DNA of 64,000 nucleotides from Strongylocentrotus droebachiensis. Its lineage: Eukaryota > Echinodermata > Echinoidea > Camarodonta > Strongylocentrotidae. The notes under the pieces are model-generated. The model did no database searches. It worked only from the letters and a program-made list of their open reading frames with translations, and was not told the origin of the DNA. The position numbers and the translations under genes were made by a program. The number at the start of each line of letters is the position of its first letter. Within the stretch, counting starts at the first letter, position 1. Shown here piece after piece: positions 42,261 to 54,600 of this stretch. The stretch spans positions 58,501 through 122,500 of the forward strand of contig JAVYIG010000406.1 of NCBI GenBank assembly GCA_035222895.1. Reading direction: 5' to 3'.

Positions 42261-45200
42261 TAAGAATGGTTCTACAGAGGAGGGGTAAATTCCGACACAT
42301 TTTGCCTTTTTTATCATCCATTGACTCAGGATGGGGGTATTCCCTACCACTGTCCTCCAATTCCTTTTGTTTAGCTCAACTAGGAGGGGCTCCGTTCTCC
42401 CATCATCACCCCCTTCAATTAAAAATATTTTAAAAATGTTATGACCAAACGCCCCGGCCCTCTAAGGGCAAAGGCACTATAATTCCAAAAGAGAATCCCA
42501 GTATACCTTGCTTGCCACCTGTAGTAAACAATTTTTAAAAAATGATTGAAAAAAGGTGCAGGTATTTCAATGCTAAACCATCCACTGTATGCAAACGATA
42601 AGGATATTTCTATCCTAAAACCACCAAAACCCAATTGGGGGGAAAAGGTGCAGAAGAACAGGCTACATACTTTGCCTGGCTGCACCAAGCTGGTATGTGC
42701 TACAAGATTAATGTATCTTCATCGTTATGTAAAAAACATCAGTTGAATTGTCGTAAAGTGAGAGAGAGAGGGGGGATGCACTGACTTGATAAAATCATAT
42801 AAGCCAATTTGAGGAAACACTATACATTTCTCCTATTCCCCTCTCCCACATATTCTACTAAAATCTTTAAATCACATCTTGAACATAAAAATGTGTTGTA
42901 ATAGTAGAACATTCATTACCAATACGACAAACATTGTTGTATGGTAAGAAACCGTCCACCAAAAAAAAAATATACTCTCTCCTATAAATATACAGTGGAT
43001 GGCACTATACCAGTCATACATTCTTTTAACCATGGAGACCAACAAATATTATTCGTGAAAGCTTTCAGCCATTATGTAATCACGTTTCTCATATATCATA
43101 TTTCTGTAAAGTGTTTACAGACATCGCAGATGTGTAGACACTATAGTATTATACCATCTAATGATCACCATTATAGTGCAAAAATCTGTTTTGAGATGAA
43201 CAAAACAAGGAGCACTAAAAAATTGCCAGTTACATGGACAGGCACCTTGCCCGTTATATCTCCCGGTATAAACCGCAAGATGAGGCAGATGAGACTGCTT
43301 AGTAGGAACGTGAAATTGTATGGCATGGTTAAAAGAACGAATGCAATCTGCGATATAGCTACGCTTGTGACAGTTCCTAATTCACCAGTGGTACACACGT
43401 GTGCATCCATGAATATGGTACATACACCAAGCCAAGCTAACAATCAAGCTTAGTCCAGGCTTCAAGAGGACTAGCCTCCATCCTCATCGAAATGAAGACT
43501 CCTGTTAACAGAAGAATGTGGGGACCTACAATCAAATTATATTACAGTATGAATTTTTACTAACAATACTTAGAATGATATGGGATAGAAGAGTTCCCAA
43601 CATACTATGGCACATTAGAAGTGTCGTTAATACAATATCAGGTATGGCAATCATCCCTTTAAAGATATAAATAAATGTATATATAAACAGGAAACTTGCG
43701 TTGCCTTTTAATCATTTCATATTCACAATGACAAAGATCTTTCACAACAAAGGATTCAGCTTTTTTAAATATCAATCTACATTATGGTAACAAGTATAGC
43801 ATGAGTATGACAACCAGTGGAGAACAGAAAGTATGGTAACAACTTAAAAATGATAACAACTTAAAGATGATAACAACTTAAATATGATAACAACTTAATA
43901 GTGCTTTAACTTGGTTCATAATATTAATTATTAACCGTATCAGAAATCTGAGCAGTTTTTGTACAAGAGCAAATACTGGAATATATGATATACAAATTGA
44001 TGATAAAAAATGTATTTATTTCTATATTCATGAGTTGTAACATACATACAAAATTTCCCATTTGCAAGGTACAATAAAACTTTTCATGCCAGGAATATAT
44101 TGTGTTATTTTTTTTTTTTTCTAGTTCTCTCACAACACTAGGAATTAAAGCATGGCACAATGATGCACAATTGTTATGGTATTATTACCCAACTTAATTA
44201 ACACTTCCACGTCTGGAAATGAAAAAAAAAGTTGCTGATGCAAAAGAGTTTACTCACCCACGTCTGGGTTCATACACCCTATTGCATATTCAGTATTAAA
44301 TTACCTGCTGAAACAAAGAAAGATTGTGAATCTTTTTGTGTGTGTGCAATTTAACAAACAGTCCTTCCATGTATAATTCCATATTGTTGTGCTGAGACTC
44401 ATAAGCAACAAGTATCTTCGTTCTCGAGATGGAATTTATCTCAGATTAGGGATTTTTCGTTTTCCTTAAATTCCTCCATCTGGAATTCTCTGTTTAAATA
44501 TTGCAAGTAGGATGCTTAATAAAAAAAAAAAACTTCAACAAATCAAGCTTTAGATGCAAGACAAAGAAGACATTTCGTACAATAAGAAAATTCGTACATT
44601 TATAAAGAACATTATACATTTCAATGTACTTTGCATAGCCTTAGCAAAAAAACTTTTAAAATGCATACATATGAAAATCAATTTCTAGAATTTTGCATTA
44701 CTACTACAATAGTAAGAAATACTGTTCAATTATATAATGGCACTGTTACTAGTTACCACTCATTACAAATCTTACACTATAGAATGAAAGAATACATGGA
44801 AAATATAAGCCATAATTATCGAGGTGATCATGAAATAACATCACATATTCAAAACAATCTCATCAATCTGGTTTAATCATTTCATGCCTTGTTTACACTT
44901 ACATGATTATTTCAAAACGGTTTATATGAAACAATAAACGTCACAGCCATGTGACCGAATAGACCAGTTCATGGTTAGTACAATATGTCTGTAATGACCC
45001 CGAATATCCACAGATCTTCAGAACATGAAGAAGTCCCACTTTGTAAATTTTGAAATAGTCAATCCTACAGCGATGGAGGTGCTACATAAATAACCTTTGT
45101 TTCGCCTTTTCAAAGAATACTTCCATCTGTGTATTGTGGAGTGTATTATGGAGTGCATTGCTTGTGCATGAATGAATAATGATTACACAACTTTCATGAG

Positions 45201-47430
45201 CACATATTCAGTATTTTGTCTCCGTGTATTTCTGCTCATGCTCAGACTGCAACCGTGAACTGCACAAGTCAGAGCTAGAGATTATCTTCCGATATGGTGA
45301 TTGTGGCAGGAACTGTTCCTTATTGGCGGATCCAGGGGGGGGGCCCGGGGGGCCCGGGCCCCCCCCCCCTTGAGAAAAAAATCATGTAAAATCACGTGAT
45401 TTTTACCTTTTTGGGGGGTTGGGCCCCCCCCCCCTGGCGCTCAAGGGGGGGGTGCAAATCGAAAAAATTTCGAGGACCAAAAAAAAAAAAAAAAATGTGT
45501 TCACTACCCCCCCCCCCCCCCCCCCCCCCCACTGAGCGACTTTTCGGCCGGCGCGATTTTCAAATTTTCGGGAGCAAAAAAAAATGAAGAAAGTTGGGCC
45601 CCCTCCCCTAAGAAATCCTGGATCCGCGCCTGCCTTATTGTCATTGATAATGCAACGTGTACTGTGAACAAAATGGTACTCTTTTTCAATAGGAATGTGC
45701 AGGTTGCTCTAGCATAAATCTGTATTTGATTACTGATTTTAAAGTATTTGTTTCTTTGTTTGTCTTGTATGCGTAGCATTAATTACTTGAATCGCTTTAG
45801 GCAATATGGTACTGGTAAGATACATTTGTATGTATGTATGACACTGAAAAGGCTATGCTTTAAACAAATTCCAGATATATTGGATTGAGTATATTATACG
45901 AGCAATATTTACGTCCCAAATATAAAGAAAATATGAAATAACTAAATTTTAAAAAAATAAAAAAAATCTAAACATTTGAGTTATAATTACAAAGAAATAA
46001 AAGGAAAATGGAGGGGTTGGTGCTGTGAATATAATGTAAAATATTCAAAACATGAAATCGATGTTAATGAGTCAAAAAATAGTCCATGCATTGGGATACT
46101 AGCAATCTTGCCATAATTGTGATGGAATCTACATGTATAGGAAAGTTTTAAAATATCTAGATTTAAAAGTCCTAGATTACAAGAAGTAAGAGAGAAAAAC
46201 AGGGGGGGGGGTGGCTATTACTTAATCTGAAACCTAAATAGCAGTTTAAAGTTGATATATTTCTATAAGTAAAATTATAGTGTAATGGACAGAGAGAGAG
46301 AGAGAGAGAGGTGAGGGCACATCTTTTGATTTGAATATGATGTGCAATAAACAAGGAAAGCTTACATTTAAAAGTCTTAACTATAAACAATAATAGAGAG
46401 ATGGTCGTTCCTTTCAATATGTTGTACAGTGTTAACAAACAGTAGAAAATGAGAAAAGAGCTTGCTGTGAATCCGCTAGAATGTACTATTAAAGAAAAAT
46501 ATTCAAATGAGTAAATCGAAATTCAAAATCATTGATTTTGTCTTGTCTACTTATCAATGTCTTAAAAGGATAATAGGAATACTTTTAAATAAACCGGACA
46601 TGGAACATCCACAAAAGTAAATCAATTTTACTAGTAAGAACTACACAAGTTAATATAGGGAGACAATGGGAATACACTACTTCCTGAAATGAATCTGATA
46701 AACAATATTTTAAACACGTAAATCTATACCTCTAACAAATAATAGTGTAAAACAGAAAACAAGGATAATTTGTCTTGAGTCTAATTAACAGTATTCAAAG
46801 AAGCAAAATCAAGAAATTTGAGAAATAATCATTAACAAAGAGAGAGAGAGAGAGAGAGAGAGAAAGAGGGGGTAACTAACCACTGTATTGGAGTATTCAA
46901 ACAAGCAAATCAATGTAATAATTATGAAATATAAGAGAAGAGGGAAAGCCATGTGTATTGTTATTTGAATCTGATATACAAAGCAGAAGAAAAGGAAGAA
47001 GAAGAGATATAGAGAGGGAGGAGGAATGGAGGGAGATAGTTCTTGCTTTGAACATGGTATTACAGTATTCAAACAAATAAATATGACAGTTGAGAAAGAA
47101 AAGGGAATAATTCTAATTTTAAATTGTGTGTTTATGATTTAAAATACCATTCTTTTCAGACTTTAACTTTCTATAAAGAGTGTTCTAAATAATTATGGAA
47201 ATGAGCAAATTAGATCGTTAAAGTCACGAGTATGAGGTGTATGGCTTAGAGAAGTAAACAGAGTCATTCCTTTTCTCTTCGAACATGGGTTACTGTAAGG
47301 GTTTGATGAATATCACTTTTTAAAAAGTACCATTGCCTCAAGATTCAGAAAACTCGATCGCAACTACACTAAAAAGATAAACTTAAGGGAAATGTCAATA
47401 CCCTTTTGTATGCCCAATATAGTCAGGTGG
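42260..47430. other. Long spacer without recognised gene
   Basis: AT-rich, mostly unique-looking. Contains a 17-bp x4 repeat GATAACAACTTAAAxAT (43836-43900), GA microsatellites (46290-46310, 46838-46864) and the GGCGGATCC repeat at 45325. A hydrophobic minus-strand frame at 43171-43434 is discussed in findings. Confidence 0.5.
45325..45633. mobile_element. GGCGGATCCAGG-ended repeat
   Basis: Ends TGGCGGATCCAGGGGG and CCTGGATCCGCGCC, inner GGGCCC/GGGGG and CCCCC runs (18-23 Cs at 45507-45530). Same family as 3474-3745. Confidence 0.75.
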
Positions 47431-47444
47431 CTTAGCGAAATTAT

Positions 47445-47835
47445 CGTTACTCGGCGGATAAAAGCGCCATTTTTGGTACAGGGCTTCCTTAGGACCTACT
47501 AAACAATATTAGCCTAGAAGCCCTCGGTACAAAAATAATATAAAGGTGTGGGGCGGGGGCGTCATCCCGGAACCCCTAGATAGTATATAACGAAAAATAA
47601 CATTGATTTGTTGTTGTACGAATGTAATTTTTGGTACAGGGCCTTTTAGGACCTTCTGAACAATGTTAGGGTTGGAGCCATCAACAAAACATTTATATAG
47701 GTGTGCTTTGGGCGCGGGGGCGTCGTACCGGAGCCCCCATATTATATATCATGTAAGATCACATTGGTTTTTGGTTGTACGATAGCCTGTTTTTGTACAG
47801 CCAGGGCTTCCTCATGACCTATTAAAAGATAGTAG
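47445..47835. repeat. Tandem repeat, about 165-bp unit, 2.4 copies
   Basis: TTTTGGTACAGGGCTTCCT-AGGACCTACTAAA recurs near 47473, 47630 and 47790; GGCGGGGGCGTC and GGAGCCCC blocks recur between. Confidence 0.82.
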
Positions 47836-48360
47836 GGTAGAAAATTTACAGGAATAATAAAGACCCTATCCATTCAAATAAAATAATATTGAATACAAGA
47901 AATACAAAGATGTGCATTATTTCCGGATTAACTGTGAATAGTGATGCCACAGTTTATGATACATTGTTCAACAAATAAATCTAGATAAAGTCATAATTTG
48001 AAATTAAAATTCAAACGAGCAAATAATTAAGAGTAAAAACTTATAACTATGACGATAAGGATATAATGATTTCTTGTGAAACTGAGAAAATACTACAGCA
48101 AAACATTGCTAAAACAGTAATTTTTAGTAAATGAAGACAAATTCGGAAATCAATTTTTTGAGAAGAACGAAGATCCCAACACATATGCAGACCCTTTTCA
48201 GTTTTGTTAAGATGAAGATGGGGTATGGAACGGGTCTCTAACATTCCTGGGTGAAAGTCATGTAAAAAGCTTTCCAAATTTGGTTCCATTCACATAGATT
48301 CCTATTGGCTTCATTTTACAGTTCTGTATTGAATTATATATCAAACAATAACATAATATA

Positions 48361-48445
48361 TATAAATATCTGTAAAGCGCTTTGAGAGGGCCTTCGGTCC
48401 TGAAAAGCGCTATATAAGAACTAGCTATTATTATTATTATAATAG
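48361..48445 (+). repeat. SINE/LINE tail with (ATT)n
   Basis: TGTAAAGCGCTTTGAGAGGGCC...AAAAGCGCTATATAAGAAC then (TTA)n. Confidence 0.75.
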
Positions 48446-48475
48446 AAACAGATTATAATTGATTTGAATGTGGCA

Positions 48476-48560
48476 TTAATAATAATAATGATAATAATAA
48501 TAATAATATTAATAATGGGTTCTTGTATAGCGCTCAGGTCAGTCAGACCCTAGAGGTAAT
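48476..48560 (-). repeat. SINE/LINE tail, reverse orientation, abutting satellite
   Basis: (TAA)n then TTCTTGTATAGCGCTCAGGTCAG; the satellite array begins about 50 bp further on. Confidence 0.7.
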
Positions 48561-48604
48561 TTGTATAATCTTATAATCTTACAAACAAGAATCAAATTGG
48601 AAAT

Positions 48605-51600
48605 CATAATTCATTCACAGGTCACCATCTCCCGGCCAGTAATGACCTATGACTAACACCATGAAATACAAAAACAGTTACAATTTAACGGAAAGAAAAC
48701 TAGCAACTGCAGGGAGTGCCGTTCGCCGACCTATTTAAGGGACAGTGCCCCTTAGGCTCATAATTCACAGGTCACCAATTCCCATCCAGTAATTACCTAA
48801 TCTAGCACCATGAATACCTCCCCCCCCCAAAAAAAAAAATAAGGCAATGTCTAAAAATGAAAGAAAACTAGCAACTGACAGGGAGTGCCGTTCGCCCAAA
48901 ATCTAAAGGGCGGTGCCCCATAGGCTCATCATTCACGGGTCACCATCTTCCAGCCAGTGAAGACCTAACCTTGCACCATGAATACTCCCCCCCCCCCCTC
49001 CCCCCAAAAAATGTAATATCTTAAAATGAAAGAAAAACTAGCACATGACTGGGCTTGCCGTTCGCCCAAAATCTAAAGGGCAGTGCCCCATAGGCTCATC
49101 ATTCACAGGTCACCATCTTCCAGCCAGTGAAGACCTAACCTAGCACCATGAATACTCCGCCCCCTCCCCCCCCCAAAAAAAAATTAAAATGAAAGAAAAC
49201 TAGCACCTAAACGGGAGTGCTTTTCACCTACAAATAAAGGGACAGTGCACAGTAGGCTCATAATTCACAGGTCACCATCTCCCAGCCAGTGAAGCCCTAA
49301 CCTAGTACCATAAATACCCCCGCCCTACAAAAAAAAAAGAGTAATATCTTAAAATATAAGAAAACTAGCGCATGACTGGGCGTGGATGGTGACGTTAAAA
49401 GTCATATTTAAATGATACACGTCTGTAAAAACCTAAATACACAAACACACACACGCGTGCCGGTCGCCTAAAATTTAAGGGACATTGCCCAGTAGGCTCA
49501 TAATTCACAGGTCACCATCTCCAAGCCAGTGAAGACCTTACCTAGTACCATAAATACCCCACCCCCCCCCCCAAAAAAAAGAAGAAAAAAGAATTAAAAT
49601 CTTAAAATGTAAGAAAACTAGCACATGACTGGGCCTGCCGTTCTCCCACAATTAAAGGGACAGTGCCCAGTAGGCTCATAATTCAGAGGTCACCATGCCA
49701 GTGAAGACCTAACCTAGTACCATAAATACCCACCCCCCCCCCCCCCCCGACCAAAAAAAAGGTAACAAAAAGTGAAATCTTAAAATGAAAGAAAATTAAC
49801 ACATGACTGGGCGTGCCGTTCTCCCACAATTTAAGGGACAGTGCCCAGTGGGCTCATAATTCACAGGTCACCATCTCCCAGCCAGTGAAGTCCTAACCTA
49901 GTACCATGAATACCCACCCCCCCCCCCCAAAAAAAAAGAGAAGAAAGGCAAATCTTGAAATGAAAGAAAATTAGCACATGACTGGGCGTGCCGTTCTCCC
50001 ACAATTTAAGGGACAGTGCCCAGTAGGCTCATAATTCACAGGTCACCATCTCCCAGCCAGTGAAGACCTAACCTTGTACCATGAATTACCCCCCCCCCCC
50101 CCCCAAAAAAAAAAAGAAAAAAAGAAGAAAGAAGTCAAATCTTGAAAAGAAAGAAAATTAGCACATGACTGGGCGTGCCGTTCTCCCACAATTTAAGGGA
50201 CAGTGCCCAGTAGGCTCATAATTCACAGGTCACCATCTCCCAGCCAGTGAAGACCTAACCTAGTACCATGAATCCCCCCCCCCCAAAAAAAAAGAAGAAG
50301 AAAGAAGTCAAATCTTAAAATATAAGAAAATTAGCATATGACTTAGCGTGCCGTTCTCCCACAATTTAAGGGACAGTGCCCAGTAGGCTCATAATTCACA
50401 GGTCACCATCTCCCAGCCAGTGAAGACCTAACCTAGTACCATGAATCCCCCCCCCCCCAAAAAAAAGGAGAAGAAAGAAGTCAAATCTTAAAATATAAGA
50501 AAATTAGCATATGACTTAGCGTGCCGTTCTCCCACAATTTAAGGGACAGTGCCCAGTAGGCTCATAATTCACAGGTCACCATCTCCCAGCCAGTGAAGAC
50601 CTAACTTTGTACCATGAATACCCACCCCCCCCCCCCGACCAAAAAAAAAGGTAACAAAAAGTGAAATCTTAAAATGAAAGAAAATTAACACATGACTGGG
50701 CGTGCCGTTCTCCCACAATTTAAGGGACAGTGCCCAGTACGCTCATAATTCACAGGTCACCATCTCCCAGCCAGTGAAGACCTAACCTAGTACCATGAAT
50801 ACCCAGCCTCCCACCCCCCCCCCCCCCAAAAAAAAAAGAAGAAAGGCAAATCTTGAAATGAAAGAAAATTAGCACATGACTGGGCGTGCCGTTCTCCCAC
50901 AATTTAAGGGACAGTGCCCAGTAGGCTCATAATTCACAGGTCACCATCTCCCAGCCAGTGAAGACCTAACCTTGTACCATGAATTACCCCAAAAACAAAA
51001 GAAAAAAAGAAGAAAGAAGTCAAATCTTGAAATGAAAGAAAATTAGCACATGACTTGGCGTGCCGTTCTCCCAAAATTTAAGGGACAGTGCCCAGTAGGC
51101 TCATAATTCACAGGTCACCATCTCCAAGCCAGTGAAGACCCAACCTAGTACCATGAATCCCCCCCCCCCAAAAAAAAAGAAGAAAGAAGTCAAATCTTAA
51201 AATATAAGAAAATTAGCACATGACTGGGCGTGCCGTTCTCCCACAATTTAAGGGACAGTGCCCAGTAGGCTCATAATTCACAGGTCACCATCATCCAGCC
51301 AGTGAAGACCCAACCTTGTACCATGAATACCCAGCCCCCCACCCCCCCCCCAAAAAAAAAAGAATAAAGAAGGCAAATCTTGAAATGAAAGAAAATTAGC
51401 ACATGACTGGGCGTGCCGTTCTCCCACAATTTAAGGGACAGTGCCCAGTAGGCTCATAATTCACAGGTCACCATCTCCCAGCCAGTGAAGACCTAACAGA
51501 GTACCATGAATACCAAGCCCCCCCCCCCCCAAAAAAAAAAAAAAAAGAAGAAGAAAGAAGTCAAATCTTGAAATGAAAGAAAATTAGCACATGACTGGGC

Positions 51601-54600
51601 GTGCCGTTCTCCCACAATTTAAGGGACAGTGCCCAGTAGGCTCATATTTCACAGGTCACCATCTCCCAGCCAGTGAAGACCTAACCTTGTACCATGAATA
51701 CCTATCCCCCCCCCCCACGACCAAAAAAAAAGGTAACAAAAAGTGAAATCTTAAAATGAAAGAAAATTAACACATGACTGGGCGTGCCGTTCTCCCACAA
51801 TTTAAGGGACAGTGCCCAGTGGGCTCATAATTCACAGGTCACCATCTCCAAGCCAGTGAAGACCTTACCTAGTTCCATGAATACCCCCCCCCCAAAAAAA
51901 AAAAAAAATGAAGAAAGGCAAATCTTGAAATGAAAGAAAATTAGCACATGACTGGGCGTGCCGTTCTCCCACAATTTAAGGGACAGTGCCCAGTAGGCTC
52001 ATAATTCACAGGTCACCATCTCCCAGCCAGTGAAGACCTAACCTAGTACCATGAATACCCAGCCCCCGCCCCCACAAAAAAGGAAGAAGAAAGAGGTCAA
52101 ATCTTGAAATGAAAGAAAATTAGCACATGACTGGGCGTGCCGTTCTCCCACAATTTAAGGGACAGTGCCCAGTAGGCTCATAATTCACAGGTCACCATCT
52201 CCCAGCCAGTGAAGTCCTAACCTAGTACCATGAATACCCATCCCCCCCAAAAAAAAATGAAGAAAGGCAAATCTTGAAATGAAAGAAAATTAGCACATGA
52301 CTGGGCGTGCCGTTCTCCCACAATTTAAGGGACAGTGCCTAGTAGGCTCATAATTCACAGGTCACCATCTCCCAGCCAGTGAAGACCTAACCTAGTACCA
52401 TGAATCCCCCCCCCCCAAAAAAAAAAAGAAGAAGAAAGAAGTCAAATCTTAAAATATAAGAAAATTAGCATACGACTTGGCGTGCCGTTCTCCCACAATT
52501 TAAGGGACAGTGCCCAGTAGGCTCATAATTCACAGGTCACCATCTCCCAGCCAGTGAAGACCTAACCTAGTACCATGAATACCCAGCCTCCCACCCCCCC
52601 CCCCCCCCCAAAAAAAAAAAGAAGAAAGGCAAATCTTGAAATGAAAGAAAATTAGCACATGACTGGGCGTGCCGTTCTCCCACAATTTAAGGGACAGTGC
52701 CCAGTAGGCTCATAATTCACAGGTCACCATCTCCCAGCCAGTGAAGACCTAACCTAGTACCATGAATACCCAGCCTCCCACCCCCCCCCCCCCCCCAAAA
52801 AAAAAGAAGAAAGGCAAATCTTGAAATGAAAGAAAATTAGCACATGACTGGGCGTGCCGTTCTCCCACAATTTAAGGGACAGTGCCCAGTAGGCTCATAA
52901 TTCACAGGTCACCATCTCCCAGCCAGTGAAGACCTAACCTTGTACCATGAATTACCCCAAAAACAAAAGAAAAAAAGAAGAAAGAAGTCAAATCTTGAAA
53001 TGAAAGAAAATTAGCACATGACTTGGCGTGCCGTTCTCCCAAAATTTAAGGGACAGTGCCCAGTAGGCTCATAATTCACAGGTCACCATCTCCAAGCCAG
53101 TGAAGACCCAACCTAGTACCATGAATCCCCCCCCCCAAAAAAAAAAGAAGAAAGAAGTCAAATCTTAAAATATAAGAAAATTAGCACATGACTGGGCGTG
53201 CCGTTCTCCCACAATTTAAGGGACAGTGCCCAGTAGGCTCATAATTCACAGGTCACCATCATCCAGCCAGTGAAGACCCAACCTTGTACCATGAATACCC
53301 AGCCCCCCACCCCCCCCCCAAAAAAAAAAGAATAAAGAAGGCAAATCTTGAAATGAAAGAAAATTAGCACATGACTGGGCGTGCCGTTCTCCCACAATTT
53401 AAGGGACAGTGCCCAGTAGGCTCATAATTCACAGGTCACCATCTCCCAGCCAGTGAAGACCTAACAGAGTACCATGAATACCAAGCCCCCCCCCCCCCCA
53501 AAAAAAAAAAAAAAAGAAGAAGAAAGAAGTCAAATCTTGAAATGAAAGAAAATTAGCACATGACTGGGCGTGCCGTTCTCCCACAATTTAAGGGACAGTG
53601 CCCAGTAGGCTCATATTTCACAGGTCACCATCTCCCAGCCAGTGAAGACCTAACCTTGTACCATGAATACCTATCCCCCCCCCCCACGACCAAAAAAAAA
53701 GGTAACAAAAAGTGAAATCTTAAAATGAAAGAAAATTAACACATGACTGGGCGTGCCGTTCTCCCACAATTTAAGGGACAGTGCCCAGTGGGCTCATAAT
53801 TCACAGGTCACCATCTCCAAGCCAGTGAAGACCTTACCTAGTTCCATGAATACCCCCCCCCCCAAAAAAAAAAAAAATGAAGAAAGGCAAATCTTGAAAT
53901 GAAAGAAAATTAGCACATGACTGGGCGTGCCGTTCTCCCACAATTTAAGGGACAGTGCCCAGTAGGCTCATAATTCACAGGTCACCATCTCCCAGCCAGT
54001 GAAGACCTAACCTAGTACCATGAATACCCAGCCCCCGCCCCCACAAAAAAGGAAGAAGAAAGAGGTCAAATCTTGAAATGAAAGAAAATTAGCACATGAC
54101 TGGGCGTGCCGTTCTCCCACAATTTAAGGGACAGTGCCTAGTAGGCTCATAATTCACAGGTCACCATCTCCCAGCCAGTGAAGACCTAACCTAGTACCAT
54201 GAATCCCCCCCCCCAAAAAAAAAAAGAAGAAGAAAGAAGTCAAATCTTAAAATATAAGAAAATTAGCATACGACTTGGCGTGCCGTTCTCCCACAATTTA
54301 AGGGACAGTGCCCAGTAGGCTCATAATTCACAGGTCACCATCTCCCAGCCAGTGAAGACCTAACCTAGTACCATGAATACCCAGCCTCCCACCCCCCCCC
54401 CCCCAAAAAAAAAAAGAAGAAAGGCAAATCTTGAAATGAAAGAAAATTAGCACATGACTGGGCGTGCCGTTCTCCCACAATTTAAGGGACAGTGCCCAGT
54501 AGGCTCATAATTCACAGGTCACCATCTCCCAGCCAGTGAAGACCTAACCTAGTACCATGAATACCCATCCCTTCCTCCCAAAAAAAATCTTTAAAAAAAG

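Noticed and set aside
48047..48289. 80-codon minus-strand frame starting MEPNLESFLHD
   Set aside because: No recognised domain, no neighbouring exons or splice signals supporting a gene.
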